Positions 22,640-33,290 of a DNA stretch of 62,000 nucleotides are shown here, piece by piece. Within the stretch, counting starts at the first letter, position 1. Each line of letters starts with the position of its first letter. Below the pieces are notes generated by a model. The model had not been told where the DNA came from. It ran no database searches and saw only the letters and a list, made by a program, of their open reading frames with translations. The translations under genes were made by a program, and so were the position numbers. Origin of the DNA: Diphasiastrum complanatum (taxonomy: Eukaryota > Streptophyta > Lycopodiopsida > Lycopodiales > Lycopodiaceae); NCBI GenBank assembly GCA_029204225.1, contig CM055103.1, positions 40,398,599-40,460,598 on the forward strand, read 5' to 3'.

Positions 22640-23700
22640 AACTCATCAGATCCAACTACATCACCTTCATGTAAACTTAATTTTAACTGGATTACATGAA
22701 ACATTGGGTGAGCAGTCAACTTATTCTGAAGATCAAGTTGTAAGCTAAAGAATCAATTTTTCTTATAATCCAAAGCGGTCCACAATATCTGGTAGACAAC
22801 TTATAATGCTTACTCGTCTTAGAATCTTTCAAAATTCTAAGATATACCAAGTCATCAACTTTAAAATCTCTGGGAGACCTCTTAAGATCATCATAGTGCT
22901 TAGATCTGTCCTAAGCACTACAGATACTATCATGTGCCACTTGCAACATTTCATGGATATCATTCAGAAAATCTGCAACTTTCTGGATCTTAACGGACTT
23001 CATCTCCACATTTGTAAGAAAACTCAATTTTAAGGAATGTAATCTTCCCACTGAGACTGCTTGTGAGACACATATGTACTCAACATATCCTCCATAGTCT
23101 GGTTAGTCCTTTCCGTCTGGCCATCCGATTCACGATGATCAGTTGAACTAAAACTAAGCGAGGTTTCTAGCTTATGGAATACAACTGACCAAAATTGACC
23201 TGCAAACTTAGGATATCTGTCACTAACAATATCACTTGGCAATCCATAAATCCTGAATAATATCTCCACAAAGATCTGGGCTAAATCTGAAGCCTTGGCA
23301 GTTGACTTTACTATTATGAACATAGCTAACGTATTTAACCTGTCCACTACAACCCAAATAGAATCATTTTGACATCGGGTCTTTGAAAGTCCAACTACAA
23401 AATCCATAGATATGCTTTCCCATCGTTTTTGAGGAATATATAAGGGATGTAACAACCCTCCAGTCTTTAAGCGTTCCGCTTTGGCTAACTAACAAGGTTT
23501 ACATTTAATCACATAAGACTCGACATATGGCTTGAGTTTTGGCCAATACAACTCTCTTTTGACAAAGTCCAAAGTCCTGTGTATACCTGGATGACCTGCA
23601 TAGGGTACGTCATAACATTCATAAAAAATTCTCTTCTTTATCTCATCATCCGCTGGTACACAAACTTTCCCATTCCGAAATAACAATCGACCTCAGATAG
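22640..23700 (-). pseudogene. Ty3-gypsy integrase fragment
   Basis: On the minus strand, 23489-23686 is the HHCC zinc-binding domain (GHPGIHRTLDFVKRELYWPK, then CKPC). 23030-23455 is the DDE core: SMDFVVGLSKT, SDRYPKFAGQFW and the Glu in QTERTNQTMED. About 22750-22890 is the C-terminal domain (LSTRYCGPLWIIRKI). Stops separate the parts. RT and everything upstream are absent beyond about 23700, and copia text lies on the other side. It is a dead scrap. Confidence 0.85.
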
Positions 23701-23703
23701 AGA

Positions 23704-23816
23704 AATGTTCCATTATCTTCTTATCTTTCTTAGGAACTTGAGATCGAGTGTGTTCTCTATTGTTTTGTGTTGTAGGCAGGATCTTGAGGAGGCGGCTCTT
23801 ACATTGGTATCAAAGC
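23704..23816 (+). other. Orphan LTR end with primer-binding site
   Basis: '...ggctcttaca' is followed by TTGGTATCAAAGC (23804-23816), an LTR 3' edge plus tRNA-Met-type PBS on the plus strand. Only about 100 bases lie between it and the gypsy scrap, so most of the LTR is missing. No gag follows. Confidence 0.6.
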
Positions 23817-26390
23817 AAGGCTTATGAAGATTGGAGAACTTGGAGAAGGGCTACTTTTTGTCGAAATTCTGATGTGGATCAATTAGAATTCTCTTCCAAG
23901 TGGATAGCAAGATGGCAAGTGGATGTACTATCCCGGTTTCCATTTGCATGTTGCTAAGATCAATTTCTCTCAAATTTTTTTGGGGTTTTATGAAGAATTG
24001 TCCTAGAAAGCCAATTTGTGATGCTTTTTTGGAGCTTTTTCTTGTGTAGCTCAAATCTTATGTAGATCTGAATTTTCCAGCAAAAGTACTTTCATTTTAA
24101 CAAAATCCTATTGGTAGGATTTCCATTCATGTAATTTCATATTTTGAAATTTTGATAGTTTTTGTTAATATTGACGGAGTAATGCCAAACCATTCAATAA
24201 AAAAGAAAAACAGTCCAAATTTATTCGAAAAATTGTAATTGATAGGAACTGATCAAAAGTAAAAAATTGATTTCATTTCATGGTTAAATCCTATGGTGAA
24301 TTGTATGCAAAAGATCATATTGGTGCTATTTTTCATACTAGTGGATGATTTTTGTATATTAGGAATTCGACCCAGATAGAAATGAAATTGTTTCAGACTT
24401 TTTCCTACAATAATTCACTTTTTACATTTACTAGTGTCTGTACATCTTCTTAGTACCTAAGCTGAAACAGATTTTCAAGGGACTGAAAATCTTAAGGAGG
24501 GAAGAAGAGTGGACATTAGAGGTTGTATTTTGTAGTTAGGATTTTGGTAATCCTTGGAAATAATTGCTTAATACTAGATATTAATTTTCTGGATTGACTT
24601 CATAACTAATATCTTTGTAACCATTGAATTTATTGGATTCCACAATTTTGGATGTCAATTGCGATGTTAGAAGTAGAATTTGATACATGGATTACACTGG
24701 ATTTCATTCAAGGGTACCGACTGTTTCTAGCTTGCGCAGTGAAAAGTGACACCATCTCGGGTTGATAATCTGTTGTGGTATCGGGATCAGGATGGTGTTC
24801 CATTGTGTACTGTCGTGTATTTTGTGGTTTGTATGGGTTTTTGTTGTTTTTGTGTTTTTTGATTTTTTTAGGGTTTTTTTTTTTTTTGGGTAGAAGGGAA
24901 GTCAAGGGGGAGACTCGGCATCAAACGAGCTTTATATTGGTATGAGTTGTGTTTTTTGGGGGTTTTTTGGGTATTTATGCCTTTTTTTTTTTTTTTTGAG
25001 CTCTTGGCTCAAGAGAGCCTATGTTTGTTAATGGTTATTCCATCATCGGCTACATTTTGTGTTGTTATTGGTGGAGAATTTGTCTTCTCCTAGGTGATCA
25101 AATCTTTCTTAGTGGCATTAGCTCTTTGAAGAACAATATCTTAGTGAGAAAGAAGAATCACAACTTTTGATTTTGAATTTCATTCCAACTCTTAAGAGGT
25201 AGAGTCATTGGTGGAATCCAATAAGGGTGAATGAATTAAATTTATTGAGCAAAAATTGACATAGTATGTATGAAACTCAAATTAGTTCTATTCAACTTTC
25301 TTTGTGAGAGTGTGAGGGTCAAGTTGTGATCCCATTGGATGTCTAGAATGAGGAGGAGTCCATATTTGAGTATTCATGCATGGTTGGGATCTTTGTGAAT
25401 CTCTAGATGTCTAATTTTTAAGCTTTGTGAAATTTTTTTGACATAAGTTGTTATCAAACTATTACGAATCCATTGAAGAGTGTGAAAAATGCAAAAATTA
25501 TGCTTGGTCAAGGCCAAATCTATGTATATAGGATGATTACACATGTGTGGAGCCTGTTCCCACGTGTGAAATAGATGTACTTTTCATGTAGTACAATCAT
25601 ATAGCTTGTACATATAGTTTAAATCAAGTACTATTGGCTAAAAAGGCCAAAATCATGTTTTTTAGTCATATGCCACATGACATCAATCTAGAGATTGCAT
25701 GAAGCCACATCATGAGATTAGGTGTCAAATCCCATGTGTAGAGGTCTGCTCACATGTGTGGAATAAGCTGAGGAAGTCGAATTTGCACTTCTAGAAGAGT
25801 TTTTCCTAGTTCTCTACATAGAAGAAAAATGGACCAAAACTGCTCAAAATAGAGGTTTTGTCCAAGTGTCAATTTTGCATGATGCATCATTACATGACAA
25901 AGCACCCTCACACATGTGAGATTAGAGGGATGATCAGTACCACGAGCTCCCACTTTTTGTATATATAGAGCCACATTTGGCCATAATTATTAAGCAACAC
26001 CAATCTTGGTTTTGGAGGCAATTCATGTCAATTTCATCATTTGTCTTGATTTTTCTTGATAGTTTTGAGTTCCTATCATATTGTACTTTGATTTCAGGTT
26101 GGAGTCCGTACTCTGAAAAGTTTTCACACGTGTGAAACCAGCAAGTACAATTCCCATTCATTTATGATTGTTCTTGTTAGATTTTCTCATCTAAATTTGA
26201 TCTAGATTGATCTAAATCTTGTGTAGATTGGTAGATCAATTGTATCTAACATCCAATCACTCTTGTGGATCATTTTATGATCCATTCTTGGTCCAATTTT
26301 GCAGATTTTCCACAGAGCTCGTCGCTAAGCACATGTGGACAGAAAATGAAAATAGTTCATTTCTGGATGTTCATCGTGGAGGCTCATCCC
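23817..26390. other. AT-rich non-coding region
   Basis: No conserved coding frame is seen. It holds long T runs (24879-24890, 24981-24996) and several 'cacatgtgtgg/cacgtgtga' palindrome-like words (25545, 25558, 25753, 26125). It may be the interior of a non-autonomous LTR element belonging to the PBS at 23804, but no second LTR was found. Confidence 0.4.
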
Positions 26391-26415
26391 AGTTGAGGGA
26401 TCATGTGTGGCACCC

Positions 26416-26453
<38 letters not shown>

Positions 26454-26506
26454 CCACCCACCCAAGCCTCCACCAGTTGAGGAGCGATCATGTGTGGCAC
26501 CCACCA

Positions 26507-26538
<32 letters not shown>

Positions 26539-26540
26539 TG
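26391..26540. repeat. GA microsatellite and (AGTGAG) array with flanking 'gatcatgtgtggcaccca' unit
   Basis: (GA)17 lies at 26418-26451, and about five AGTGAG hexamers at 26507-26536. Each is preceded by a shared unit, ttgagg..gatcatgtgtggcaccca (26393-26416 and 26476-26503). The same unit occurs a third time at 27814-27840. Confidence 0.9.
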
Positions 26541-27640
26541 TAGCGCAGGCATCCCAAAGGGAGCCGGGAACCACGACTTAGCTTCCCAGCCTTCAACTCT
26601 TGCCATCCAAACCCACTTGACATACAAGCAGCCAACTCGCCAACAACGATCAGACTTAACCAACATGAAGTTCCGAAAACCAACATTGAGATCCAACCTG
26701 GCGCCATGCCAGATCGGGGGTCCCGATGTGGGTGACTTCCCTCCAAGCAAGCCGCCCGACATACATCAAACTTAACCAACTCGAAGCTTCGTTACAAACG
26801 AGTAACATCCATTCCAAGCAAGCGGTCTGACTTACATCAGACTTAACCAACTGAAAGCTTCGTCACGAGCGCTGGAAGCCAACCTGGCGCCACGCCAGAC
26901 TGGACAGCCATAAACAGGTAACATCCACCCAAGCAAGCCATCCAACTCAGCCGACAGGTTAGAGCCCGTTCCCCAAGAGCTTAACCCATTCACGTTCATG
27001 CAAGGAACACTCAGAACCACAAGCCGCGACAGATATGGAAACAACCAGTTCCTGGACCAAATGGTCCCGACAGCATACCGCTGGCGCCACGGACCGAATG
27101 GTCCCGACGGCATACCGCTGGCGTCCCGGGATACGACCCTCAGCTATGTGCCAAATTAAAAATTTGGAAAGCGGCCTTACAACTGGCGCTTTTACCGAAC
27201 ACTGAAACCCAGAAGGTAATCAGAGTCAGTTTGAGGAAAGTCCCACTTTATTGATAAATCTGAGAAGGTTACATTTCAAGTGTGTGACCGACCCTAGTCT
27301 CCGGGGCGCTAGCATGCCAAGGCGAGAGCCATGACAACATTCCAGCAAGGGAGGCTGAGACTTGGTTGGAGCTCGCCCTGAGTCGCAACCCGCACTCCCC
27401 TATAGTATTGGTGTGATTCGGCACCCCCCCTCATACCAAGCACTCTACCCAAGCTGGTAAAGCACGTTTTTCTCTCTCTAGGATTTTCTCTTTCTAGAAA
27501 GTCATTTTCTCTCTCTAGATTTTATTGATCCCCAGGCTTCCTTTAATCATGCCTAGATCGTGTGAGGTGATTGCACATCGATCTGAGCTCTCTGGACTTC
27601 GCTAGAACCGATCAAAGATTTTCAGCCATAGGAACTTGGC
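26541..27640. other. GC-rich block, probable LTR of a Tat/Athila-like gypsy element
   Basis: Base composition jumps to GC-rich compared with its surroundings. Near-repeats of about 100 bp share 'acttaaccaac..gaagctTCG', 'ccaacctggcgccA(t/c)gccag' and 'ccaagcaag' (26655-26945). 'gaatggtcccgacggcataccgctggcg' is repeated at 27060-27125. The block ends in 'ggaact' followed by TTGGCGCCG (27638-27646). TGGCGCCG is the start of the tRNA-Asp-type PBS used by some plant gypsy elements, hence the tentative LTR call. No coding frame is supported. Confidence 0.4.
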
Positions 27641-27750
27641 GCCGGCTGGATTCTGGTCACAGTGGCGCCGGGAGCGGCGCCGGCGCCGTTGGCGCCGGGA
27701 GCAGCAGGGGCGCTGCTGGCGCCGGGGACATAGCTGGCGCCGATGACGCC
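27640..27750. repeat. Array of seven GGCGCC palindromes
   Basis: Seven GGCGCC hexamers fall within about 105 bases, mostly as TGGCGCCGGG(A/G). The first abuts the possible LTR end at 27638. A chance clustering of seven such sites in a sequence otherwise poor in GC is very unlikely. Confidence 0.85.
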
Positions 27751-27783
27751 GCAAGTAAAGCTTGTAAAGGTAGCTTTACAACA

Positions 27784-27840
27784 GTGAGAGAGAGAGAGAG
27801 AGCCTCCACCCACTTGAGGAGGGATCATGTGTGGCACCCA

Positions 27841-27879
<39 letters not shown>

Positions 27880-27880
27880 T
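27784..27880. repeat. GA microsatellites upstream of the OSB-like gene
   Basis: GA tracts lie at 27785-27802 and 27842-27879 (the second interrupted by AAA), separated by the 'cctccaccca-cttgaggagggatcatgtg..' unit. They lie about 100 bases before the candidate ATG at 27978, where GAGA tracts are common in plant promoters and 5' UTRs. Confidence 0.85.
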
Positions 27881-27977
27881 CATATCAGATTTTGGGTAAC
27901 GTTTGCAAACACAAAACCCATTTGCATTTCTCGCCCACATTATTATTATGCCTTAAACCAAAGCAAAGGAGACGAAC

Positions 27978-29412
27978 ATGGCGGCAGCAGCAGGAGGAGG
28001 AGGAGGCCTTTGTTGCTGCAACCCATATCATGGATTCTTCTCTTTTCATCAATCTGCTGCTTCTCCTCATCGGCCTACTTCCCTCTCTCCTACTCATCTT
28101 CTTCTTCTCGCTTCTGCTTCTGCTTCTTCTCGTCCCATGGTGGCAGAAAGCACCTTGGAGGAGCACCCTCAAAGTTCAGCTCCATTCTGCTTTTCATATT
28201 TGTAGTGGCTATATTTCTTCTGCTCAAACCCAACCCATCAATCACATTATGTCTCATCTTCTTCTTACTCTCTGTCTCTCTCTGTCTCTGTGTGTAGTGC
28301 AGGAGGCCAAACATGGAGGACAAAGCAACTTTGGGACGAGTTCTTCTCAGATCCTGCGCAGTGGTGGGACAATAGGACTAACAAGGTGAAATTGCCACTA
28401 CCCAATCTACGGAATTCATTCATTCAAACACCATAGGATTTCTTTCAGATATGCCGCTGCACGACCATACTTTTGCAGGGAACTATTACTTTGCTTGCTT
28501 AATTTTGAGCTGGCAGTCCAGTTTTAAAAAACCCGTAGCAGCTCGCTCTATTAGCTTTGTTGGTTCAAGGCCCAGCGTGCTTTAATAAATCACTGTAGCC
28601 CAAGAATTGAGCTGATTGCAATCTACTCTGTTCCAGCGGTTGTGATCACTTTAGTAGATGTGCTTGAAGCTAGCTATGGCTGATGCCGGTATTATTTTTT
28701 TTTCAGAAAAATCCAAGATTTCCGGATTTCAATCATAGGATTGTTGCAGAAAAGGCGCTATGGATTGATAACAGGTTCAATCCTCCCTGGGTACATGCGA
28801 GGCTAGCTGCCATGGTACAAGGGCAAGAACACGGGCAATCTAATATTTCAACACTTGACGCCTCTGGTGTGCATATTTTTTTTCTCATTGCATGGCATTT
28901 CTCTTTTGTCATCAGCCTTACCTGACTGAGGAGAGACGTAAATTTGCAGAGGTGTTTAAACTGGCCACATCGACATTCCTTGATCATATTTCGCCAATTT
29001 TATAATCCACGCAGGCAAAGCCATTAGAGTGGAACAGCTCTGGCAGGAGTTTATCTCAGATCCATCGCAGTGGTGGGACAATAGATTCATTAAGGTGTGG
29101 CTATTCAGCTATCTTATGACGTTTTGGACCGTTTTTACATGAGGCTGATTGATTGGTTATTCTAGTCATTTTCCCTCAGTTGATGGTATGATGTCAGCTG
29201 ATTTAATGTGTGCTGTTATGTAGAAAAATCCAAAGTACCCGGATTTCGAACATAAGACTACACATGAGGGTCTATGGATCGAAGGCGGGATGAACCCCCT
29301 CTGGGTTAAAGCAAAGGTTGCCACTATGGCATTGGGTAAAATACAATCTGGTGGCGGATTGAGATCACAGTATGGTTTTAATCCTGGTGTGGACTGTGGA
29401 GCTCTAGGCTGA
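27978..29412 (+). CDS. OSB-like protein with two PDF motifs (organellar ssDNA-binding family), spliced
   Basis: Plant OSB proteins bind single-stranded DNA in mitochondria or plastids through a PDF motif. Two copies are seen, each split by a phase-0 intron at the same place. Copy 1 is QLWDEFFSDPAQWWDNRTNK (to 28385), joined to KNPRFPDFNHR...ALWIDNRFNPPWV (28707-28866). Copy 2 is QLWQEFISDPSQWWDNRFIK (29015-29094), joined to KNPKYPDFEHK...GLWIEGGMNPLWV (29224-29412, TGA 29410-29412). Introns 28386-28706, 28867-29014 and 29095-29223 have GT-AG ends and keep the frame. An acceptor after a pyrimidine tract at 28301-28302 begins the copy 1 exon. The first exon probably starts at ATG 27978 (Ala/Gly then Ser-rich, transit-peptide-like), but its donor is not fixed. 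I see no OB-fold before the PDF motifs, which is odd for the family. PPR copy 2 follows within 100 bases. Confidence 0.7.
28386..28706 (+). other. Intron inside PDF motif 1
   Basis: Donor AACAAG|GTGAAA, acceptor TTTTTTTTCAG|AAAAATCC. It splits the motif after Lys, exactly as the intron 29095-29223 (TTAAG|GTGTGG ... TTATGTAG|AAAAATCC) splits motif 2. Confidence 0.75.
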
Positions 29413-29511
29413 GAGTAGAGGATCTCTTCTTTGTTGTTGGTCTTCAAAATTTGCAGCATGAAATTTTTTTCCATATTTCTTGTTTTGAAATTGTGTGGAA
29501 TATCAATGCAG

Positions 29512-32161
29512 ACTGCGCGAACCCTTGGGCAATGGTTGGAATGTGAGCATCCTTTGTCAGGAGGGACGATTAAAAGAGGCACTACATATGGTGGAGCAAA
29601 ATGTCCAAGCTCCAATCAACACCTATGCTTGCCTTTTGAAGGGGTGCATCAGAAGGAAAGCCCTGGGGGAGGGCAAGCGAGTGCATGCTCTGATAATACG
29701 AAGGGGACTTGGTTCAAACATTATCCTAGGAAACACTCTTGTTAACATGTATGCCAAGTGCGGGAGTGTGTTGGATGCACGACAAGTATTCGATTCAATG
29801 CATGAACACAATATCTTTTCGTGGACCACTATCATCTCAGCATATGCCGATCATGGACAGAGTGAGGAGGCTATCAATCTCTTTCAGCAAATGCAACAGA
29901 CAGGTATACCACCCAACAAGGTCACATTTGTTGTGGTTCTAAAAGTATGTGCCAGGATTCTAGCACTGGAACAGGGCAAGCAGCTCCATTTGGACATAAT
30001 CAAAAGTGGCTTCGAGTCAGATGTGATTGTAGGGAGCACCCTTGTTGACATGTACGCAAAATGTGGTCGCATAGAGGATGCACGTCAGGTGTTCAACAAC
30101 ATGCGTGAACGGGATGTGGTCTCATGGACAGCAATAATTGCAGGATATGCACATCACGGGCCAGGCAAGGAGGCTCTTGATCTGTATAAGCAATTGAAAC
30201 AGGAAGGTTTGCAGCCTGACATTGTCACATATGTTGTTCTCTTAAAAGCATGTACCAGTAATTCAGACCTGGAACATGGCAAGCAGCTCCATTTGGACAT
30301 AATCAAAAGTGGCTTTGAGTCAGATGTGACTGTAGGGAGCACCCTTGTTGACATGTATGCAAAATGTGGGCACATAGAGGATGCACATCAGGTGTTCAAC
30401 AACATGGATGAACACAACACCGTTTCATGGACAGCAATAATTGCAGGATATGCACAGCATGGGCTTGGCAAGAAGGCACTTGATCTGTATAAGCAAATGA
30501 AACAGGAAGGCGTGCTGCCTGACATTGTTACATTTGTTGTTCTCCTAAAAGCATGTGCCAGCATTGCAGCCCTGGACCAGGGCAAACAGGTCCATTCAGA
30601 CATCATAAAAAGTGGCTTTGAGTCGGATGTGATTATAGGGAACACCCTTGTTGACATGTATGCAAAATGTGGGTGCATAGAGGATGCACATCAGATGTTC
30701 AAGGATATGCGCGAACGAGATGTAGTGTCATGGAATGTGATGATTGCAGGGTGTGCACAGCATGGGCTTGGCAAGGAGGCCCTTGATCTGTACAAGCAAA
30801 TGAAACAGGAAGGTGTGCAGCCTGACATTGTCACATATGCTATTCTCCTGAAAGCGTGTGCCACCATTGCAGCCCTGGAACAGGGCAAGCAGCTCCATTT
30901 GGACATAATGAGAAGTGGCTTTGAGTCGGATGTGATTGTAGGGAACACCCTTGTTGACATGTATGCAAAATGCGGGTGCATCAAGGATGCACGTCAGGTT
31001 TTTAACAGCATGCATGAACGAGACGTGGTGTCGTGGAGTGCAATGATTGCAGGATATGCAGAACATGGGCTTGGCAAGGAGGCCCTTGATCTGTATGAGC
31101 AAATGAAACAGAATGGTGTGCAACCCAACAATGTCACATATGTTCTTCTCCTAAAAGCATGTGCCAGCATTGTAGCCCTCAAACAGGGCAAGCAGCTTCA
31201 TTTGGACATTATCAAAAGTGGGTTTGGCTCGGATGTGATTGTAGGGAGCACTCTTGTTGACATGTATGCAAAATGTGGGTGCATAGAGCATGCACGTGAG
31301 GTGTTCAACAACATGCATGATCGAAATGTTGTGTCATGGAATGCCAAAATCTCAGGATTTGCACAGCATGGACTTGGCAAGGAAGCACTTGATCTGAACA
31401 AACAAATGAAACAGGAAGGTGTGCAGCCTGACATTGTCACGTATGTTGTTCTTTTAAAAGCATGTGCCAGCATTGCAGCCTTGGAACAGGGCAAGCAGCT
31501 CCATATGGACATCATCAAAAGTGATTTTGACTCGGATGTGATCGTAGGGAACGCCCTTATTGACATGTATGCAAAATGTGGGTGCATAGAGGATGCTTGT
31601 CAGGTGTTCAACAACATGCAAAAACGAGATGTGGTGTCATGGAATGCAATGATTGCAGGATATGCTCAGCAAGGTCTTGGCAAGGAGGCTTTCACACTTT
31701 TGAAGCAAATGCAAAGGGAAGGTATAAAGCCCGATGAGGTGACCTATCTTAGTGTTCTATCTGCATGCAGCCATTCTGGCCTAGTAGATAAAGGTCGTCA
31801 CCTCTTTGATTCCATGTATAAAGATCATGGTGTCATACCAACTATGGATCACTATGCCTGTATGGTAGATCTTCTGGGCCGTGCAGGGTGCCTGGCTGAT
31901 GCTGAGGATTTCGTTCGTAAAATGCCAGTCCAGCCTAATGCTTTGGTTTTGAGGACTTTGCTTGCGGCAGCCAGAAACCATGGCCATGTGGAAATAGGAA
32001 GACGTGCATTTGACTGTGTTGTGAAGTTGGAACCAGAAAATGCTGCACCTTATGTGCTTCTATCAAACATCTATGCAGCAGCTGGTCGAAGGGATGACGT
32101 AGCACAGATAAGAAGAGAAATGAATGATGCAGGGTTAAAAGCAATGCCTGAGGGCAGCTAG
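29512..32161 (+). CDS. PLS-class PPR protein, copy 2 (seven 303-bp units, E domain, no DYW)
   Basis: Probably an organelle RNA-binding editing-type factor. The open frame continues from a TGA at 29486-29488 to TAG at 32159-32161. The first in-frame ATG is 29588, giving 857 residues. An acceptor (aatgcag) ends at 29511, so an upstream exon probably supplies the N-terminus. Units start with GK(R/Q)(V/L)H at 29672, 29975, 30278, 30581, 30884, 31187 and 31490, spaced exactly 303 bp. Each is one P-L-S triplet of 101 residues. The units are nearly identical. The last PPRs (DEVTYLSVLSACSHSGLVDKG) lead into the E region (LEPENAAPYVLLSNIYAAAG). The stop replaces the conserved Trp of PGCSWIE (here PEGS-stop-I), TGG to TAG by inference. 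The frame is otherwise unbroken, so it may be expressed as an E-subtype protein. Confidence 0.85.
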
Positions 32162-32550
32162 ATCAAGTTGGTAACTAGGTGCATACCTGTTTTGTAGATG
32201 GCAACTTATTCACAAAGGCAAGGAGATTCCAGCCGAATTGGATAAATTGATGTGGTTGATATAGGTGGGGTATATGCCTGATTTGAGCTCTGTGCTTCAT
32301 AATGTGGAATATGAGGACAAGGAGGGTGCTTTGTGTGAACACATGAGAAGATGGCCATTGCTTTTGGGCTCATCAGCAGGTCCCCTGGGACACCAATTCA
32401 CATAAAGAAGAATACTTGCATATACAGTGACAGTCACAATGTCACCAAGGTTATCTTAAAGCTTGTCAGATGCAGCATCAATGCAAGGTATGCAAACTGA
32501 GTCCATCACTTTATGGATGGCTTTTGTTCCTCTGGGGATTATTGATGATG
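32162..32550 (+). pseudogene. Relic of E+ and DYW domains of PPR copy 2
   Basis: Downstream of the TAG, pieces of the DYW domain appear in shifting frames: GYMPDLSSVLHNVEYEDKEG and ALCEH (32270-32340), an AIAFGLIS-like stretch, GTPIHIKKNTCIYSDSHN (about 32390-32440), and HHFMDGFCSSGDY near 32505-32540. The zinc-binding CGDCH has become YSDSH, losing both cysteines. The catalytic HSE segment is also damaged (H then a frame break). The decay is independent of copy 1, where only the first Cys is lost. Confidence 0.8.
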
Positions 32551-33290
32551 GTAAGTGGAAAAGGCAACTGCACTGACTTAATAAGGAAGAAGGCTTGTTA
32601 ATGGAATTTTTGGTAGCCTTGGCTGTGACATAGTGCATCCAGTTCATATACGGTCTTAGCCCAACTCCATTTGATGTCTCACAATTTTTCTACTCCGTGG
32701 GAGGTAAAAATTGTACAGTTGAAACAGAACACCAGAAATTCTATCTTTGACTATGCAAGTTTATGTAAGCAAAGTTCAAGAAATGACAGTTTCATAGTTT
32801 ATTGGAATGGTATTCATGCTTGTCGCAGTTTTCTCATTTGTATACTGCAGAGAATACAAGTGATGGACCTTTTTCACTGAAACAATCTTCGGCTCCAATA
32901 GATTCAAAATACATGCAAACAATGTGACGTAATCTTTCATCTACAATTAGTCAGACTTTTGCATTCTCTACAAACATGGTAAAGCAACACTGTGTGTAGA
33001 ATCAGTAAAAGATAGTACTAGCTTAAAAGTTTAGGATCTTTAATCTGGTAGCCTTTTAGAGCTCCCAAATTACATGTCTTCAAGGTTTCTAAAGTTCAAT
33101 CACAAGTATGTGCCATTTTACTTAAAATCCATCCATTTTGCTATCATCCTTTGTTGTGCGCTTTGTATTATCTTTGTTTGTTAGTGTCATAAATAGGTCA
33201 ACACTGTTGTTGTAATATATAAGACTGGTTTGGTAGTTCCATTTTCTTAGTATGATAAATGTGTTAAATTTGTGTCATGATTGCAGTCGA
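32551..33290 (+). repeat. 3' flank of PPR copy 2, paralogous to 1935-2950
   Basis: Non-coding. It aligns with the copy 1 flank from 'ggaagaaggcttg' to 'agtatgataaat', without the 320-base block present in copy 1. Confidence 0.7.

Noticed and set aside
22806-23033. 75-residue plus-strand frame
   Set aside because: It is antisense to the gypsy integrase C-terminal segment.
26325-26779. Overlapping long open frames on both strands through GA and AGTGAG repeats (Arg-Glu, Ser-Leu and Ser-His repeats)
   Set aside because: They arise because dinucleotide and hexanucleotide repeats lack stop codons in several frames. There is no domain and no start context.
27571-27843. Ala/Gly-rich 90-residue frame through the GGCGCC array
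   Set aside because: Its composition is explained by the GC array, and it runs straight into a GA microsatellite.
27827-28389. Leu-rich frames of 156-165 residues over the OSB-like 5' region
   Set aside because: They come from CTT/CTC-rich transit-peptide and intron text in alternative frames. The PDF-motif frame and splice sites explain the region better.
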